From DATDVH01 sp035290045 (lineage in GTDB: Bacteria > Patescibacteriota > Microgenomatia > UBA1406 > HO2-37-13b): a stretch of 9,584 nt of DNA. Every line of letters starts with the position of its first letter. The first letter of the stretch is position 1. The stretch lies in contig DATDVH010000075.1 in NCBI GenBank assembly GCA_035290045.1, positions 1-9,584 of the forward strand, written 5' to 3'. Shown here piece by piece: positions 1 through 6,614 of the stretch. Under the pieces are notes generated by a model. It saw only the letters and a list, made by a program, of their open reading frames with translations. It made no database searches and had not been told where the DNA came from. A program made the position numbers and the translations under genes.

Positions 1-2
1 TG

Positions 3-128
3 GCGTTTAACACCAAATACAATCAACGCAGATTTCATCAGGCGTTAGGGTATAAAACACCTGCTGAATATGTTATATTACAAGTTGAAAAACAAACTCA
101 TCAACTGTATCGTATGTATAGGTCCTGA
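3..128 (+). CDS. IS transposase / integrase-core protein, C-terminal end (5' partial)
   Basis: An open frame enters from the left edge and ends at TGA 126-128, giving the last 41 residues of a protein. The stretch Y-N-Q-R-R-F-H-Q-A-L-G-Y-K-T-P-A-E-Y matches the conserved end of the DDE integrase core in IS481/IS3-type transposases (YNxxRxHxALGxxTPxE), which cut and join DNA during transposition. The three catalytic acidic residues and the left end of the element lie outside the window, so family and intactness cannot be decided. The frame runs cleanly to its stop, so this end does not look decayed. The element's right terminal repeat should lie just after the stop, where the rpsF promoter also begins. 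No inverted repeat can be confirmed without the left end. Confidence 0.8.
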   Translation, partial: AFNTKYNQRRFHQALGYKTPAEYVILQVEKQTHQLYRMYRS

Positions 129-136
129 ACAAAGTT

Positions 137-166
137 TTGCAAATAGCTTTAAAAATATGATATAAT
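137..166 (+). promoter_or_regulatory. Promoter of the rpsF-ssb-rpsR operon
   Basis: The -35-like TTGCAA at 137-142 and consensus -10 TATAAT at 161-166 are separated by 18 bp. The bases TG at 158-159 give an extended -10 (TGATATAAT). Transcription would start near 172-174, leaving a leader of about 25 nt before the rpsF ATG at 198. The leader has no recognisable Shine-Dalgarno. The promoter begins only 8 bp after the transposase stop, so it may lie within or at the border of the IS end. Confidence 0.8.
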
Positions 167-197
167 ACTTTTTGAAACAATAAGTTTTAACTATAGT

Positions 198-482
198 ATG
201 AACATATATCAATTAGTTTTTATCACTGCACAGGATACAGAAGAAGCCCAAAAAAAAATCACTGAATGCGTTACCACCGAAAAGGGAGAGGTGATACACA
301 CTGAAAAATGGGGAAAGAAAGACTTTGCTTATCCTATCAAGAAAAATCCCTCAGGATATTATTTTGAATGGCATATAACAATGGATAAAGGAAAAATACC
401 CGTATTTAAGAAAAAAATGGACTCTGATGAAAACGTGTTGAGATACCTCTTAATTAAATCAAATATAAAAAATAAAAGATAA
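198..482 (+). CDS. rpsF: Small ribosomal subunit protein bS6
   Basis: This 94-residue protein has the bS6 length and pattern. It opens with a short beta strand (M-N-I-Y-Q-L-V-F-I-T). The central block E-K-W-G-K-K-D-F-A-Y-P-I-K-K-N-P-S-G-Y-Y at about 37-56 is the family's W-G-kr-LAYpIkk...GyY signature. It ends with an R-Y-L-L-I-K strand. bS6 binds 16S rRNA in the platform of the 30S subunit as a heterodimer with bS18, which is encoded two genes downstream (1076-1279). The basic C-terminal tail after the last strand is very short. The ATG is the first in frame after the promoter; no Shine-Dalgarno precedes it. The identity is supported both by sequence and by the classic rpsF-ssb-rpsR order. 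Confidence 0.96.
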   Translation: MNIYQLVFITAQDTEEAQKKITECVTTEKGEVIHTEKWGKKDFAYPIKKNPSGYYFEWHITMDKGKIPVFKKKMDSDENVLRYLLIKSNIKNKR

Positions 483-493
483 AAAACACAATG

Positions 494-510
494 AAAAATT
501 TCAAATTTTT
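494..510. repeat. AT-only inverted repeat in the rpsF-ssb spacer
   Basis: AAAAATTT at 494-501 and AAATTTTT at 503-510 are perfect reverse complements around a single C at 502, followed by another T. As RNA this would be a weak A-U hairpin, conceivably a partial attenuator between rpsF and ssb. The rest of the 93-bp spacer is T-rich (about 521-560). In DNA this AT-rich an inverted repeat of this length can arise by chance. I see no clear second promoter for ssb here. Confidence 0.25.
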
Positions 511-575
511 TAATAGCCATGATTTTTATATATTTTATTTTTAATTTTTTATATTTTAACTTTTAAATTGAACAT

Positions 576-1070
576 ATGTCATCACGATCAGTCAACAAAG
601 TCACACTCATCGGTAATCTAACCAGAGACCCAGAATTGAAATATACACCGCAAGGTACTGCAGTCTGTAGTTTTGGTGTGGCGACAAATAGAAGCTGGAC
701 TACAGCAACAGGAGAGGTAAAAGAAGACGTGCAATACCATCGTTTAGTCGCATGGCAAAAATTGGCAGAACTATGCAATAAACTTTTATCTAAAGGTGGA
801 AAAGTCTATCTTGAAGGCAGGATCACCTACCGCAGTTATGTAGGAAAAGATGGAATACAACGGAGCATCACCGAAATTGTCCTTGATGATTTTGTACTTT
901 TGGATAGCGCAAGACGAGTTCAGGAAAACTCATCTCAATCACAGCCAACCATACCTCAAAAAGAGATAAAAACAACAACTGCAAATCCTACTGTATCTAC
1001 CGCAATAGAAAATAAAACTGTGAAAAATCAGATGAATGAGACCATTGAACCAGATGATATACCTTTTTAA
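576..1070 (+). CDS. ssb: Single-stranded DNA-binding protein SSB
   Basis: This 164-residue protein has the standard bacterial SSB layout. An OB-fold spans about residues 4-112 and opens with N-K-V-T-L-I-G-N-L-T-R-D-P-E-L. It includes the W-Q-K-L-A-E-L-C-N-K-L-L-S-K-G region and the G-R-I-T-Y-R-S-Y strand. A low-complexity, Q/T/N-rich linker runs from about 113 to 155. The acidic tip D-D-I-P-F at 160-164 is the site that recruits replication and repair partners. SSB coats single-stranded DNA as a tetramer in replication, repair and recombination. The start is the ATG at 576; the segment upstream is T-rich with no Shine-Dalgarno. Its position between rpsF and rpsR is the usual bacterial arrangement, and only 5 bp separate it from rpsR, so the two are surely co-transcribed. 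Confidence 0.97.
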   Translation: MSSRSVNKVTLIGNLTRDPELKYTPQGTAVCSFGVATNRSWTTATGEVKEDVQYHRLVAWQKLAELCNKLLSKGGKVYLEGRITYRSYVGKDGIQRSITEIVLDDFVLLDSARRVQENSSQSQPTIPQKEIKTTTANPTVSTAIENKTVKNQMNETIEPDDIPF

Positions 1071-1075
1071 ATCAT

Positions 1076-1279
1076 ATGAAAAAATGTTTTTTTTGCACGT
1101 ACAAAATAACTCCGCATTTTAAGGATGTATCCAATCTTGAAAAATTTCTTACCATTCGTAAAAAAATAGTATCATCTGAAAAAAGCACAGTCTGCGCACA
1201 TCATCAACGCATGTTATCCAAACAGATTAAATACGCCCGTTATCTTGCGCTTATCCCATACATCTCATATCAAAAATAG
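1076..1279 (+). CDS. rpsR: Small ribosomal subunit protein bS18
   Basis: This 67-residue protein has the bS18 core: a K-D-V-S-N-L-E-K-F-L segment, then H-Q-R-M-L-S-K-Q-I-K-Y-A-R-Y-L-A-L-I-P-Y at 43-62, the rRNA-binding helix and closing motif of the family. It keeps the cysteine-bearing form: C4-x2-C7 near the N terminus plus C40 and H43, the pattern of the predicted zinc-binding version. bS18 pairs with bS6 on the 30S platform. The gene starts 5 bp after ssb without a Shine-Dalgarno, suggesting coupling to ssb translation. The usual next gene, rplI (bL9), is absent; a different, separately promoted gene follows 41 bp later. Confidence 0.96.
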   Translation: MKKCFFCTYKITPHFKDVSNLEKFLTIRKKIVSSEKSTVCAHHQRMLSKQIKYARYLALIPYISYQK

Positions 1280-1303
1280 GCAAAGCACTTTTCATTTCAA
1301 ATC

Positions 1304-1312
1304 TGCTATACT
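1304..1312 (+). promoter_or_regulatory. Extended -10 promoter for the 1321 gene and the protease operon
   Basis: TGCTATACT combines TG at 1304-1305 with a -10 hexamer TATACT at 1307-1312. No good -35 is seen 16-18 bp upstream, which is common for extended -10 promoters. The ATG at 1321 begins only 8 nt after the hexamer. The expected transcription start therefore falls on or within a couple of bases of the start codon, making a leaderless or nearly leaderless mRNA. Confidence 0.7.
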
Positions 1313-1320
1313 AAAATTCC

Positions 1321-2037
1321 ATGCTTATTACCATGAGCCTCCCTAAAAATGCAGAATTGCTCGCAGAAAAAGGGAAAAAAATCACCTACCATGATCCACT
1401 GTATCGTATGCATAACGGATCAGACCACATCATAGATATTGGTCAAAAACTTTCTATATCTCCAAAACATATCTTTAACTACATGATAAAAATGGTTGGT
1501 GAAAAAGTGCGAAAAAACGAAATCATCGCACATAGAAAAAATACGTTCTCGGTCAAGAATGTACACGCAGACACCGATGGAGTCATACAAAAAATTGATC
1601 ATCTCAGTGGACATATCACCATACATATTGACAAGGATGAAAATCATATAGTACAATCTTTCTTCACTGGTACCATTCAAGAAAAGGAAAATAATACGCT
1701 CACAATATATCTTGAAAAGGGACAGCGCATTGAGCTTGTAGATATCACACACGATTCGGGGGGAAAAATATTCTATTTCACTGATGAATCGCTCTATTTT
1801 AACATAAATGAAGAAGGCATAAAAAACAGAATAGTGATCATAGAATACCTTTCGCCGCATATTCAAATCAAATGTGAAGCTTTGGGCGCTCGCGGTTTTG
1901 GTTATGTGGAAAAAAAAGGACAAATCGTTTTACCTCATATGGTTTTCAAAAAAGATGATTATATAAAAATGCTTCAATCAAGACAAACATTTATTATTTG
2001 TTCTGCCTTTGAAAAAAGTGCCATACTCTATGAATGA
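1321..2037 (+). CDS. Hypothetical protein, probable barrel-sandwich (biotinyl/lipoyl-like) fold
   Basis: This 238-residue soluble protein has no signal peptide or membrane segment. Residues about 59-100 (V-G-E-K-V-R-K-N-E-I-I-A, then D-T-D-G-V-I-Q-K-I-D, then S-G-H-I-T-I) follow the barrel-sandwich hybrid rhythm of 'vGdkVkkGdvIA ... sp.dGvI..I...tG.v.i'. That pattern occurs in biotinyl/lipoyl-like domains and in a family of uncharacterised bacterial proteins. No modifiable lysine motif (MKM or DKA) is present, so it is not an ordinary carrier protein. A second, less clear beta-rich half contains G-A-R-G-F-G-Y-V near residue 193. The start is the ATG at 1321, fitted to the promoter; ATG 1333 is possible. 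The 3' end overlaps the S41 protease start by 8 bp, implying translational coupling. Function unknown. Confidence 0.85.
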   Translation: MLITMSLPKNAELLAEKGKKITYHDPLYRMHNGSDHIIDIGQKLSISPKHIFNYMIKMVGEKVRKNEIIAHRKNTFSVKNVHADTDGVIQKIDHLSGHITIHIDKDENHIVQSFFTGTIQEKENNTLTIYLEKGQRIELVDITHDSGGKIFYFTDESLYFNINEEGIKNRIVIIEYLSPHIQIKCEALGARGFGYVEKKGQIVLPHMVFKKDDYIKMLQSRQTFIICSAFEKSAILYE

Positions 2038-3286
2038 GCTGCACAAAAAGCCAAAAATAAATTTTATCTCTGTCTTTTTCACTCTTTCTCTTGCTATTTT
2101 TCTATTCGGGATTGGGATGAAATTTGGCGAATATAAAACCAGATTAACGTTATTTCAATCACCTGCGCTTTCCTCAATACAATCAGGATTAAATCCTGAC
2201 CAAAAAGAAAAAATAAAAAATATAGATTTTTCTCTTTTTTGGGCTGCATGGGACATAGTACAAGAAAAGTTTGTTGATAAAACAAAGATTGACCCTCAAA
2301 AAATGTATTATGGCGCTATCAAAGGAATGGTTTCTGCACTTGACGATCCCTACACTTTTTTCCTTAATCCTGATGAGAATAAAGAAGCAAGAGACGACTT
2401 GGGGGGGGTGTTTGAAGGCATAGGAGCACAGCTTGGCATGAAAGATGGAGTAATAGTCGTGATCGCGCCTATCAAAAACTCTCCAGCAGAGCGAGCAGGG
2501 GTTTTATCAGGAGATATTATTATGAAAGTCAATAATGAATTAACCGATACATGGGAGCTTCCTTACGCCGTATCAAAAATACGAGGACCAAAAGGAACAC
2601 ACGTCACATTGACCCTTCTTCGTGGAACGAAAGAACTAATCGTTGAGATTAAACGAGATAATATACAAGTTGATTCGGTTGAAGTCTCATATGATAAAAA
2701 TATTGCGATTTTAAAACTCAATAAATTTGGCGATGATACCACTTCGGAATGGAAAAAAGCAGTAATTACCATCAGCAAAAAATATAACGCGCATGAGATA
2801 AAGGGGATGATTTTAGATTTACGAGATAATCCAGGAGGATATCTTGAAGGATCAGTTTTTATCGCATCAGAATTTTTACCCCAAGGTAAAATCGTAGTAA
2901 CACAGGAGTACAAAACAGGTCCATCAAAAAAGTACGACGTAAAACACGCAGGAAAATTACTGACCATACCGCTTGTCGTCCTTATCAATAAAGGATCAGC
3001 ATCAGCATCTGAGATTGTCGCAGGCGCACTGCACGATCATAAACGTGTACAATTAGTAGGAGAACAATCATTTGGAAAAGGATCAATACAAGAGGCTATT
3101 GATCTTAAAGATGGAGCAGGCATACATGTAACCATCGCCAAATGGATACTTCCCAATGGACAATGGATCAATCATACTGGAGTCAAACCAGATATCATCA
3201 TTGAAAATAAAATTATAGAAGGAAATACATTGACTAAAGCCGAAGATTTACAGCTTGAAAAAGCAATTGAAATATTGTTACAATAA
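2030..3286 (+). CDS. C-terminal processing peptidase, S41 family (CtpA-like), membrane-anchored
   Basis: A Ser/Lys-dyad protease of the CtpA/Prc (Tsp) type, which trims or degrades proteins outside the cytoplasmic membrane. From ATG 2030 (418 aa): a signal anchor at about 11-30, the helical region with L-D-D-P-Y-T-F-F, a PDZ domain at about 122-205 (G-G-V-F-E-G-I-G, then S-P-A-E-R-A-G-V), and the S41 core. Catalytic S325 is the middle serine of S-A-S-A-S-E-I. K350 lies in F-G-K-G, exactly 25 residues later, as in the family. D-L-R-D-N-P-G-G-Y is also intact. I chose ATG 2030 because it overlaps the upstream gene by only 8 bp; a TTG at 2009 would add seven residues. The next protease begins 4 bp after the stop. 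A run of eight G (2401-2408) lies at the start of the PDZ domain. Confidence 0.95.
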   Translation: MNELHKKPKINFISVFFTLSLAIFLFGIGMKFGEYKTRLTLFQSPALSSIQSGLNPDQKEKIKNIDFSLFWAAWDIVQEKFVDKTKIDPQKMYYGAIKGMVSALDDPYTFFLNPDENKEARDDLGGVFEGIGAQLGMKDGVIVVIAPIKNSPAERAGVLSGDIIMKVNNELTDTWELPYAVSKIRGPKGTHVTLTLLRGTKELIVEIKRDNIQVDSVEVSYDKNIAILKLNKFGDDTTSEWKKAVITISKKYNAHEIKGMILDLRDNPGGYLEGSVFIASEFLPQGKIVVTQEYKTGPSKKYDVKHAGKLLTIPLVVLINKGSASASEIVAGALHDHKRVQLVGEQSFGKGSIQEAIDLKDGAGIHVTIAKWILPNGQWINHTGVKPDIIIENKIIEGNTLTKAEDLQLEKAIEILLQ

Positions 3287-3290
3287 GTAT

Positions 3291-4448
3291 ATGAGGAAAA
3301 CATTTTTTTTGCTTTCGGTACTTGCCTTTCTTTTTCTTATCGCATATTCATCAAATATATTTAATTTTAAGGATCTTAAAAGCACTTCATTTTTTTCAAA
3401 ACCCTCCCTCCTTTCACAAAAAAATATTGAAAAACAAACCATATCAGAGGAAGAATCAGCAGTCATCAAAGCAATTGATATGGCAATCCCCTCTGTCGTT
3501 ACTATTGGTATCTCAAAAACTACCACTACTCGCAATCTGTTTGAGATTGATCCTTTTAATCCTTTTTCACCATTCAATCGCATTCCACAAGAAAGCAAAA
3601 AAATAGAGCAAAATATAGGAAGCGGCTTTATCATATCAGAAGATGGATTGATTGTAACTAATAAACACGTTGTATCAGATACCGAGGCACAATATCAAAT
3701 ATTGACTAATGACGACAAAAAATACTCTGCAGCCAAAATCTATCGCGATCCATTAAATGATCTTGCTATCATTAAAATAGATGCTCATAGACTGAAACCA
3801 TTAGATTTGGGAGAATCATCTCATCTGAAATTAGGTCAATTCGTGATTGCCATCGGCACTCCTCTTGGTGAGTTCAGAAACACCGTAACTCAAGGCATTA
3901 TTTCAGGACTGGGACGAGGTATTACTGCCGGATCACCTTTTGAAAGTTATGTAGAACGACTTGACAATGTGATCCAGACTGATGCCGCCATTAGCCCGGG
4001 CAATTCTGGCGGTCCGCTCATAGGCTTAAACGGAAAAGCAATCGGCGTCAATACTGCCATATCGCAAGAAGGGCAGAATATCGGCTTTGCAATACCCATC
4101 AGTATCGTAAAAGAACTGATCAAAAACTTTAATGATGCAGGAGGAAAAATTGAACATGCGTTTTTGGGAGTGCGATATAAAATGATTGACAAACAAACTG
4201 CTATATTAAACGACGTGCCAGAAGGCGCGTATATCATATCAATCGTTGACGATTCTCCTGCCTCAAAAGCTGAATTACAAGAAGAAGATGTCATCACTGT
4301 GTTTGATGCGAAAAAAATAAGGGGAGATGACGACGAGACGCTTCAAAAACTGATAGCACAGAAAAAAGTAGGGGATACTGTAACACTCACAGTGTGGCGC
4401 AATGGAAAGACTATGAAAAAAGAGGTAACTTTGGGTAATTTTGAGTAA
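3291..4448 (+). CDS. htrA: HtrA/DegP-like serine protease with PDZ domain, membrane-anchored
   Basis: A trypsin-fold (S1C) protease of the HtrA family, which handles misfolded or regulatory proteins outside the membrane. From ATG 3291 (385 aa): a hydrophobic N-terminal anchor at about 4-19, a linker rich in N, P and F, and a protease domain at about 95-265. The triad is complete: H126 in T-N-K-H-V-V, D157 in N-D-L-A-I-I, and S239 in P-G-N-S-G-G-P-L. One PDZ domain lies at about 287-383 (F-L-G-V, then S-P-A-S-K-A-E-L). The single PDZ makes it DegS- or HtrA-like rather than a two-PDZ DegP. ATG 3291 is preferred over a TTG at 3255 because the latter overlaps the S41 gene and puts charged residues before the anchor. 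No Shine-Dalgarno is visible. It lies 4 bp after the S41 gene, so it is almost certainly in the same operon. Confidence 0.96.
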   Translation: MRKTFFLLSVLAFLFLIAYSSNIFNFKDLKSTSFFSKPSLLSQKNIEKQTISEEESAVIKAIDMAIPSVVTIGISKTTTTRNLFEIDPFNPFSPFNRIPQESKKIEQNIGSGFIISEDGLIVTNKHVVSDTEAQYQILTNDDKKYSAAKIYRDPLNDLAIIKIDAHRLKPLDLGESSHLKLGQFVIAIGTPLGEFRNTVTQGIISGLGRGITAGSPFESYVERLDNVIQTDAAISPGNSGGPLIGLNGKAIGVNTAISQEGQNIGFAIPISIVKELIKNFNDAGGKIEHAFLGVRYKMIDKQTAILNDVPEGAYIISIVDDSPASKAELQEEDVITVFDAKKIRGDDDETLQKLIAQKKVGDTVTLTVWRNGKTMKKEVTLGNFE

Positions 4449-4471
4449 AAATTTTAATAATATAAGACCTT

Positions 4472-6271
4472 ATGATAGATTTCGTCAATAACGAAATTAA
4501 CACCTTACCACCACAGCAGATTGCTTCTGAAAAAAACACAACTAAATTGCCTAATGATGAAAAGCCTCCAGAAAAGAGATGGAATAAAACAATGGATCGT
4601 AGAACTTTCTTAAAAACCACGTTCGCGCTTATGGCAAGTACTTACATGAGTCGAAGTGGTAACTTAGCCCACGCCAGTAAAGAAAAAGAAGCTATTCAGC
4701 AGTCCAAAGAACAGTTTAACTATGATTACGATGTATTTGATAAAATATATATGCAGGGTGGACAATTCGATGAATGCCCAGAAATCCCCCATTCACAACT
4801 ATGGTGGTTCAATGAAACAAAGGCTTCTACTGATTTTTCTAATGAGAGAGATTACATTACATCTTTATTATCTACAGGAAAAATTAACAATGAACCGTTT
4901 CTGCCGATTTTACAATGTTTTTATGTTTTTCCCATTTTGACAAAGGAAAATTCAAGGATTTCCGGTGAAGCGTTACGATCATATTTTCAGCCTAAAGGAA
5001 GTACTTTTGAAAAAATGATTCATAAACTAGGCAAACAAAAGGGACAAATTGATATTAGTAGTTCCCAAGATTTAAATGCATTATTGACCACAGCAGGTTT
5101 GAACATAAATCAAGAAGAACTAAAACGACTTATTTCTCAACAAGAGTTTAGCGTCGACAATTTAACCATGTTTGCTACAGCTTTTTTTAATAGCATGCCT
5201 TTACATCTGCTCGACTATATAGAAAGAACTGATAAAGCGGACGGAACAAGTTCTTTACATCTTCGCCTTACCGAACCTCGTTATGAACTCAATATAAAGA
5301 TTAAAAAAGAATTGATTAAGGATCTCATTGGACTAAGCCTTATAGGAATAAACGTTCCTATCCCTGATGTTAATGGAACAATAAAATGGGATCAGGATGT
5401 ATATATACAGTACAAAACGTTTAATGAAAAAACATCTACTGGCACCATTTCAAACCCTCTGTCTGTAGATAAAAAAACAGTTATTTTTCAGAATATCAAA
5501 GGAGCATCAATACAAATCCCTTTGAGCAGTAAAATACTTGGAACTCTTGGAACAAAAACTGCTCAAACAGTTGGTTTAATGGATGCATCCCTATCAGAGA
5601 TACTAAACATGGCAAATTGGTACTTAGCATTTAACCCTGACGTATATGAAAACCAAAACGGAGAAATAGATAACATCTATATATCTGCTGGACTACCAAA
5701 TAAAAAAGCAAATATCCCTATAAATAAAATGAGCATAAAAGAAATATCCTATGATGGTAAAACCACCCCCTACGTTAATTTTGGAGCAGAAATAGAATTG
5801 TTTGATAGCATAAAACCATTTCTCTATATTCATGGAAAAGAACCGACTCAGCGTATGATGAGAGCAGCAGTTATATTCAGTCCTATGTACTTAATCCAGT
5901 ATGAATTAGGAACAGGCGTTCAAGAATCAGAATACAGCGATATTAAAGAAAAAACCACACTTGATCTTTCTGAAACACGAGAAAGAATAGAATTAAATAT
6001 TCAAAAAATGTTTGAAAAAGTTTTTGATATCAATATAGAAAAGATGTTAAAAGGGAGTTCTGATAAACTTACTTTGAGAGTAAAATCAGGTGTATCAATA
6101 CAGGATGTTGCGAGATTACGTAATTTAATTGAAATAACGATTGGTAGAAAAGGAAAAGAAGCTTCAAGAGGATATATAAAAGCTGGACTCGATGATAATG
6201 ATATAAAACAATTAAAAATTCTCCTTGAGGAGTTGAAAACAGGAAATCTGACGAATCTCAATAGTATATGA
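4472..6271 (+). CDS. Hypothetical exported protein with twin-arginine-type signal
   Basis: I do not recognise a family for this 599-residue protein. Residues 1-40 are polar and proline/lysine-rich. M-D-R-R-T-F-L-K at 41-48 then matches the Tat motif (x-R-R-x-F-L-K). A modestly hydrophobic stretch (about 49-59) follows, and a likely cleavage site after A-H-A at 66-68. The 40-residue extension before the twin arginines is long; an internal ATG at 4592 (M41) would give an ordinary Tat signal, but nothing upstream of it is a convincing ribosome site. The mature part has mixed helix and strand with no repeats or transmembrane segments that I can see. It begins 23 bp after the HtrA gene; a weak -10-like TATAAG at 4461-4466 lies 5 nt before the ATG. 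The protein could be a protease partner, a substrate or a cargo enzyme. Confidence 0.85.
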   Translation: MIDFVNNEINTLPPQQIASEKNTTKLPNDEKPPEKRWNKTMDRRTFLKTTFALMASTYMSRSGNLAHASKEKEAIQQSKEQFNYDYDVFDKIYMQGGQFDECPEIPHSQLWWFNETKASTDFSNERDYITSLLSTGKINNEPFLPILQCFYVFPILTKENSRISGEALRSYFQPKGSTFEKMIHKLGKQKGQIDISSSQDLNALLTTAGLNINQEELKRLISQQEFSVDNLTMFATAFFNSMPLHLLDYIERTDKADGTSSLHLRLTEPRYELNIKIKKELIKDLIGLSLIGINVPIPDVNGTIKWDQDVYIQYKTFNEKTSTGTISNPLSVDKKTVIFQNIKGASIQIPLSSKILGTLGTKTAQTVGLMDASLSEILNMANWYLAFNPDVYENQNGEIDNIYISAGLPNKKANIPINKMSIKEISYDGKTTPYVNFGAEIELFDSIKPFLYIHGKEPTQRMMRAAVIFSPMYLIQYELGTGVQESEYSDIKEKTTLDLSETRERIELNIQKMFEKVFDINIEKMLKGSSDKLTLRVKSGVSIQDVARLRNLIEITIGRKGKEASRGYIKAGLDDNDIKQLKILLEELKTGNLTNLNSI

Positions 6272-6280
6272 TCAATTTAA

Positions 6281-6294
6281 AAGGAGACTTGAGG
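6281..6294 (+). promoter_or_regulatory. Ribosome binding site(s) before the 6300 gene
   Basis: AAGGAG at 6281-6286 and GAGG at 6291-6294 lie upstream of TTG 6300. GAGG is 5 nt from that TTG, a normal distance, and this favours the TTG over the in-frame ATGs at 6315 and 6333. It is the clearest Shine-Dalgarno in the window; most other genes here lack one. Confidence 0.55.
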
Positions 6295-6299
6295 AAATT

Positions 6300-6614
6300 T
6301 TGAGTGAATGTAAAATGCTTAACCTTAATTTTATGTATAGAAAAAAAATTTTTGCGGTTATAGGCTTCATATGGCTAATAAGCATGATGATAATTGTAAC
6401 CTTATCTATTAAGTCTCATTATAAGGAAAAAATTACTTATCTGACGTCTGAAAACTTACTTCTACAATCACGCTTACAAACTATATCAAAATCAACTAAA
6501 CATAATAATAAAATCTTACCACAAAATACCGTCGGCTTTACAAAAATCAATAAAGAAATTTTAATACGATATAATATAAAATATATAGAACACGTCCAAG
6601 TGGGATGGGAGTAG
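6300..6614 (+). CDS. Small membrane-anchored coiled-coil protein, hypothetical
   Basis: Up to 104 residues with TTG 6300 as start (supported by GAGG 5 nt upstream); ATG 6315 or 6333 would give shorter forms. A short basic N terminus (Y-R-K-K) precedes one strong transmembrane segment at about 17-37. A heptad-like helix at about 42-63 (Y-K-E-K-I-T-Y-L-T-S-E-N-L-L-L-Q-S-R-L) follows, then a polar tail. The in-out topology with a short extracellular coiled coil is FtsL/DivIC-like in shape, but there is no sequence basis for that name. The last 10 bp overlap the next ORF, which is in another frame and lacks its own export signal. The two may be coupled, or halves of a single anchored protein split by a frameshift. 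Function unknown. Confidence 0.7.
   Translation: MSECKMLNLNFMYRKKIFAVIGFIWLISMMIIVTLSIKSHYKEKITYLTSENLLLQSRLQTISKSTKHNNKILPQNTVGFTKINKEILIRYNIKYIEHVQVGWE

Noticed and set aside
173..197. S6:S18 autoregulatory leader of rpsF
   Set aside because: The predicted leader is only about 25 nt and AT-rich, with no stem or bulged CCG-type feature that could mimic the S6:S18 rRNA site.
1420..1923. 167-codon open frame on the minus strand
   Set aside because: It lies wholly inside the 1321-2037 gene, has no recognisable motif or start signal, and its composition is what the complement of the plus-strand gene would give.
2019..2027. TGCCATACT as an extended -10 promoter for the S41 protease
   Set aside because: It sits only 2 nt before the ATG, so transcription would begin inside the coding region; the gene is better explained by coupling to the upstream gene.
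2563..2988. 141-codon open frame on the minus strand
   Set aside because: Antisense to the clearly recognisable S41 protease core; no protein family features.
3278..3634. 118-codon open frame on the minus strand and a 94-codon one on the plus strand (3322-3606)
   Set aside because: Both are out-of-frame readings of the HtrA N-terminal region.
4367..4376. GTAGGGGATA resembling the start of the hisS palindrome half-site
   Set aside because: Only the first eight bases agree, there is no palindromic partner, and it encodes the ordinary V-G-D-T segment of the PDZ domain.
6575..6590. TATAAA/TATATA boxes as a promoter for the 6605 gene
   Set aside because: The region is simply AT-rich, with no -35 or extended -10, and lies inside the preceding gene of an apparent operon.
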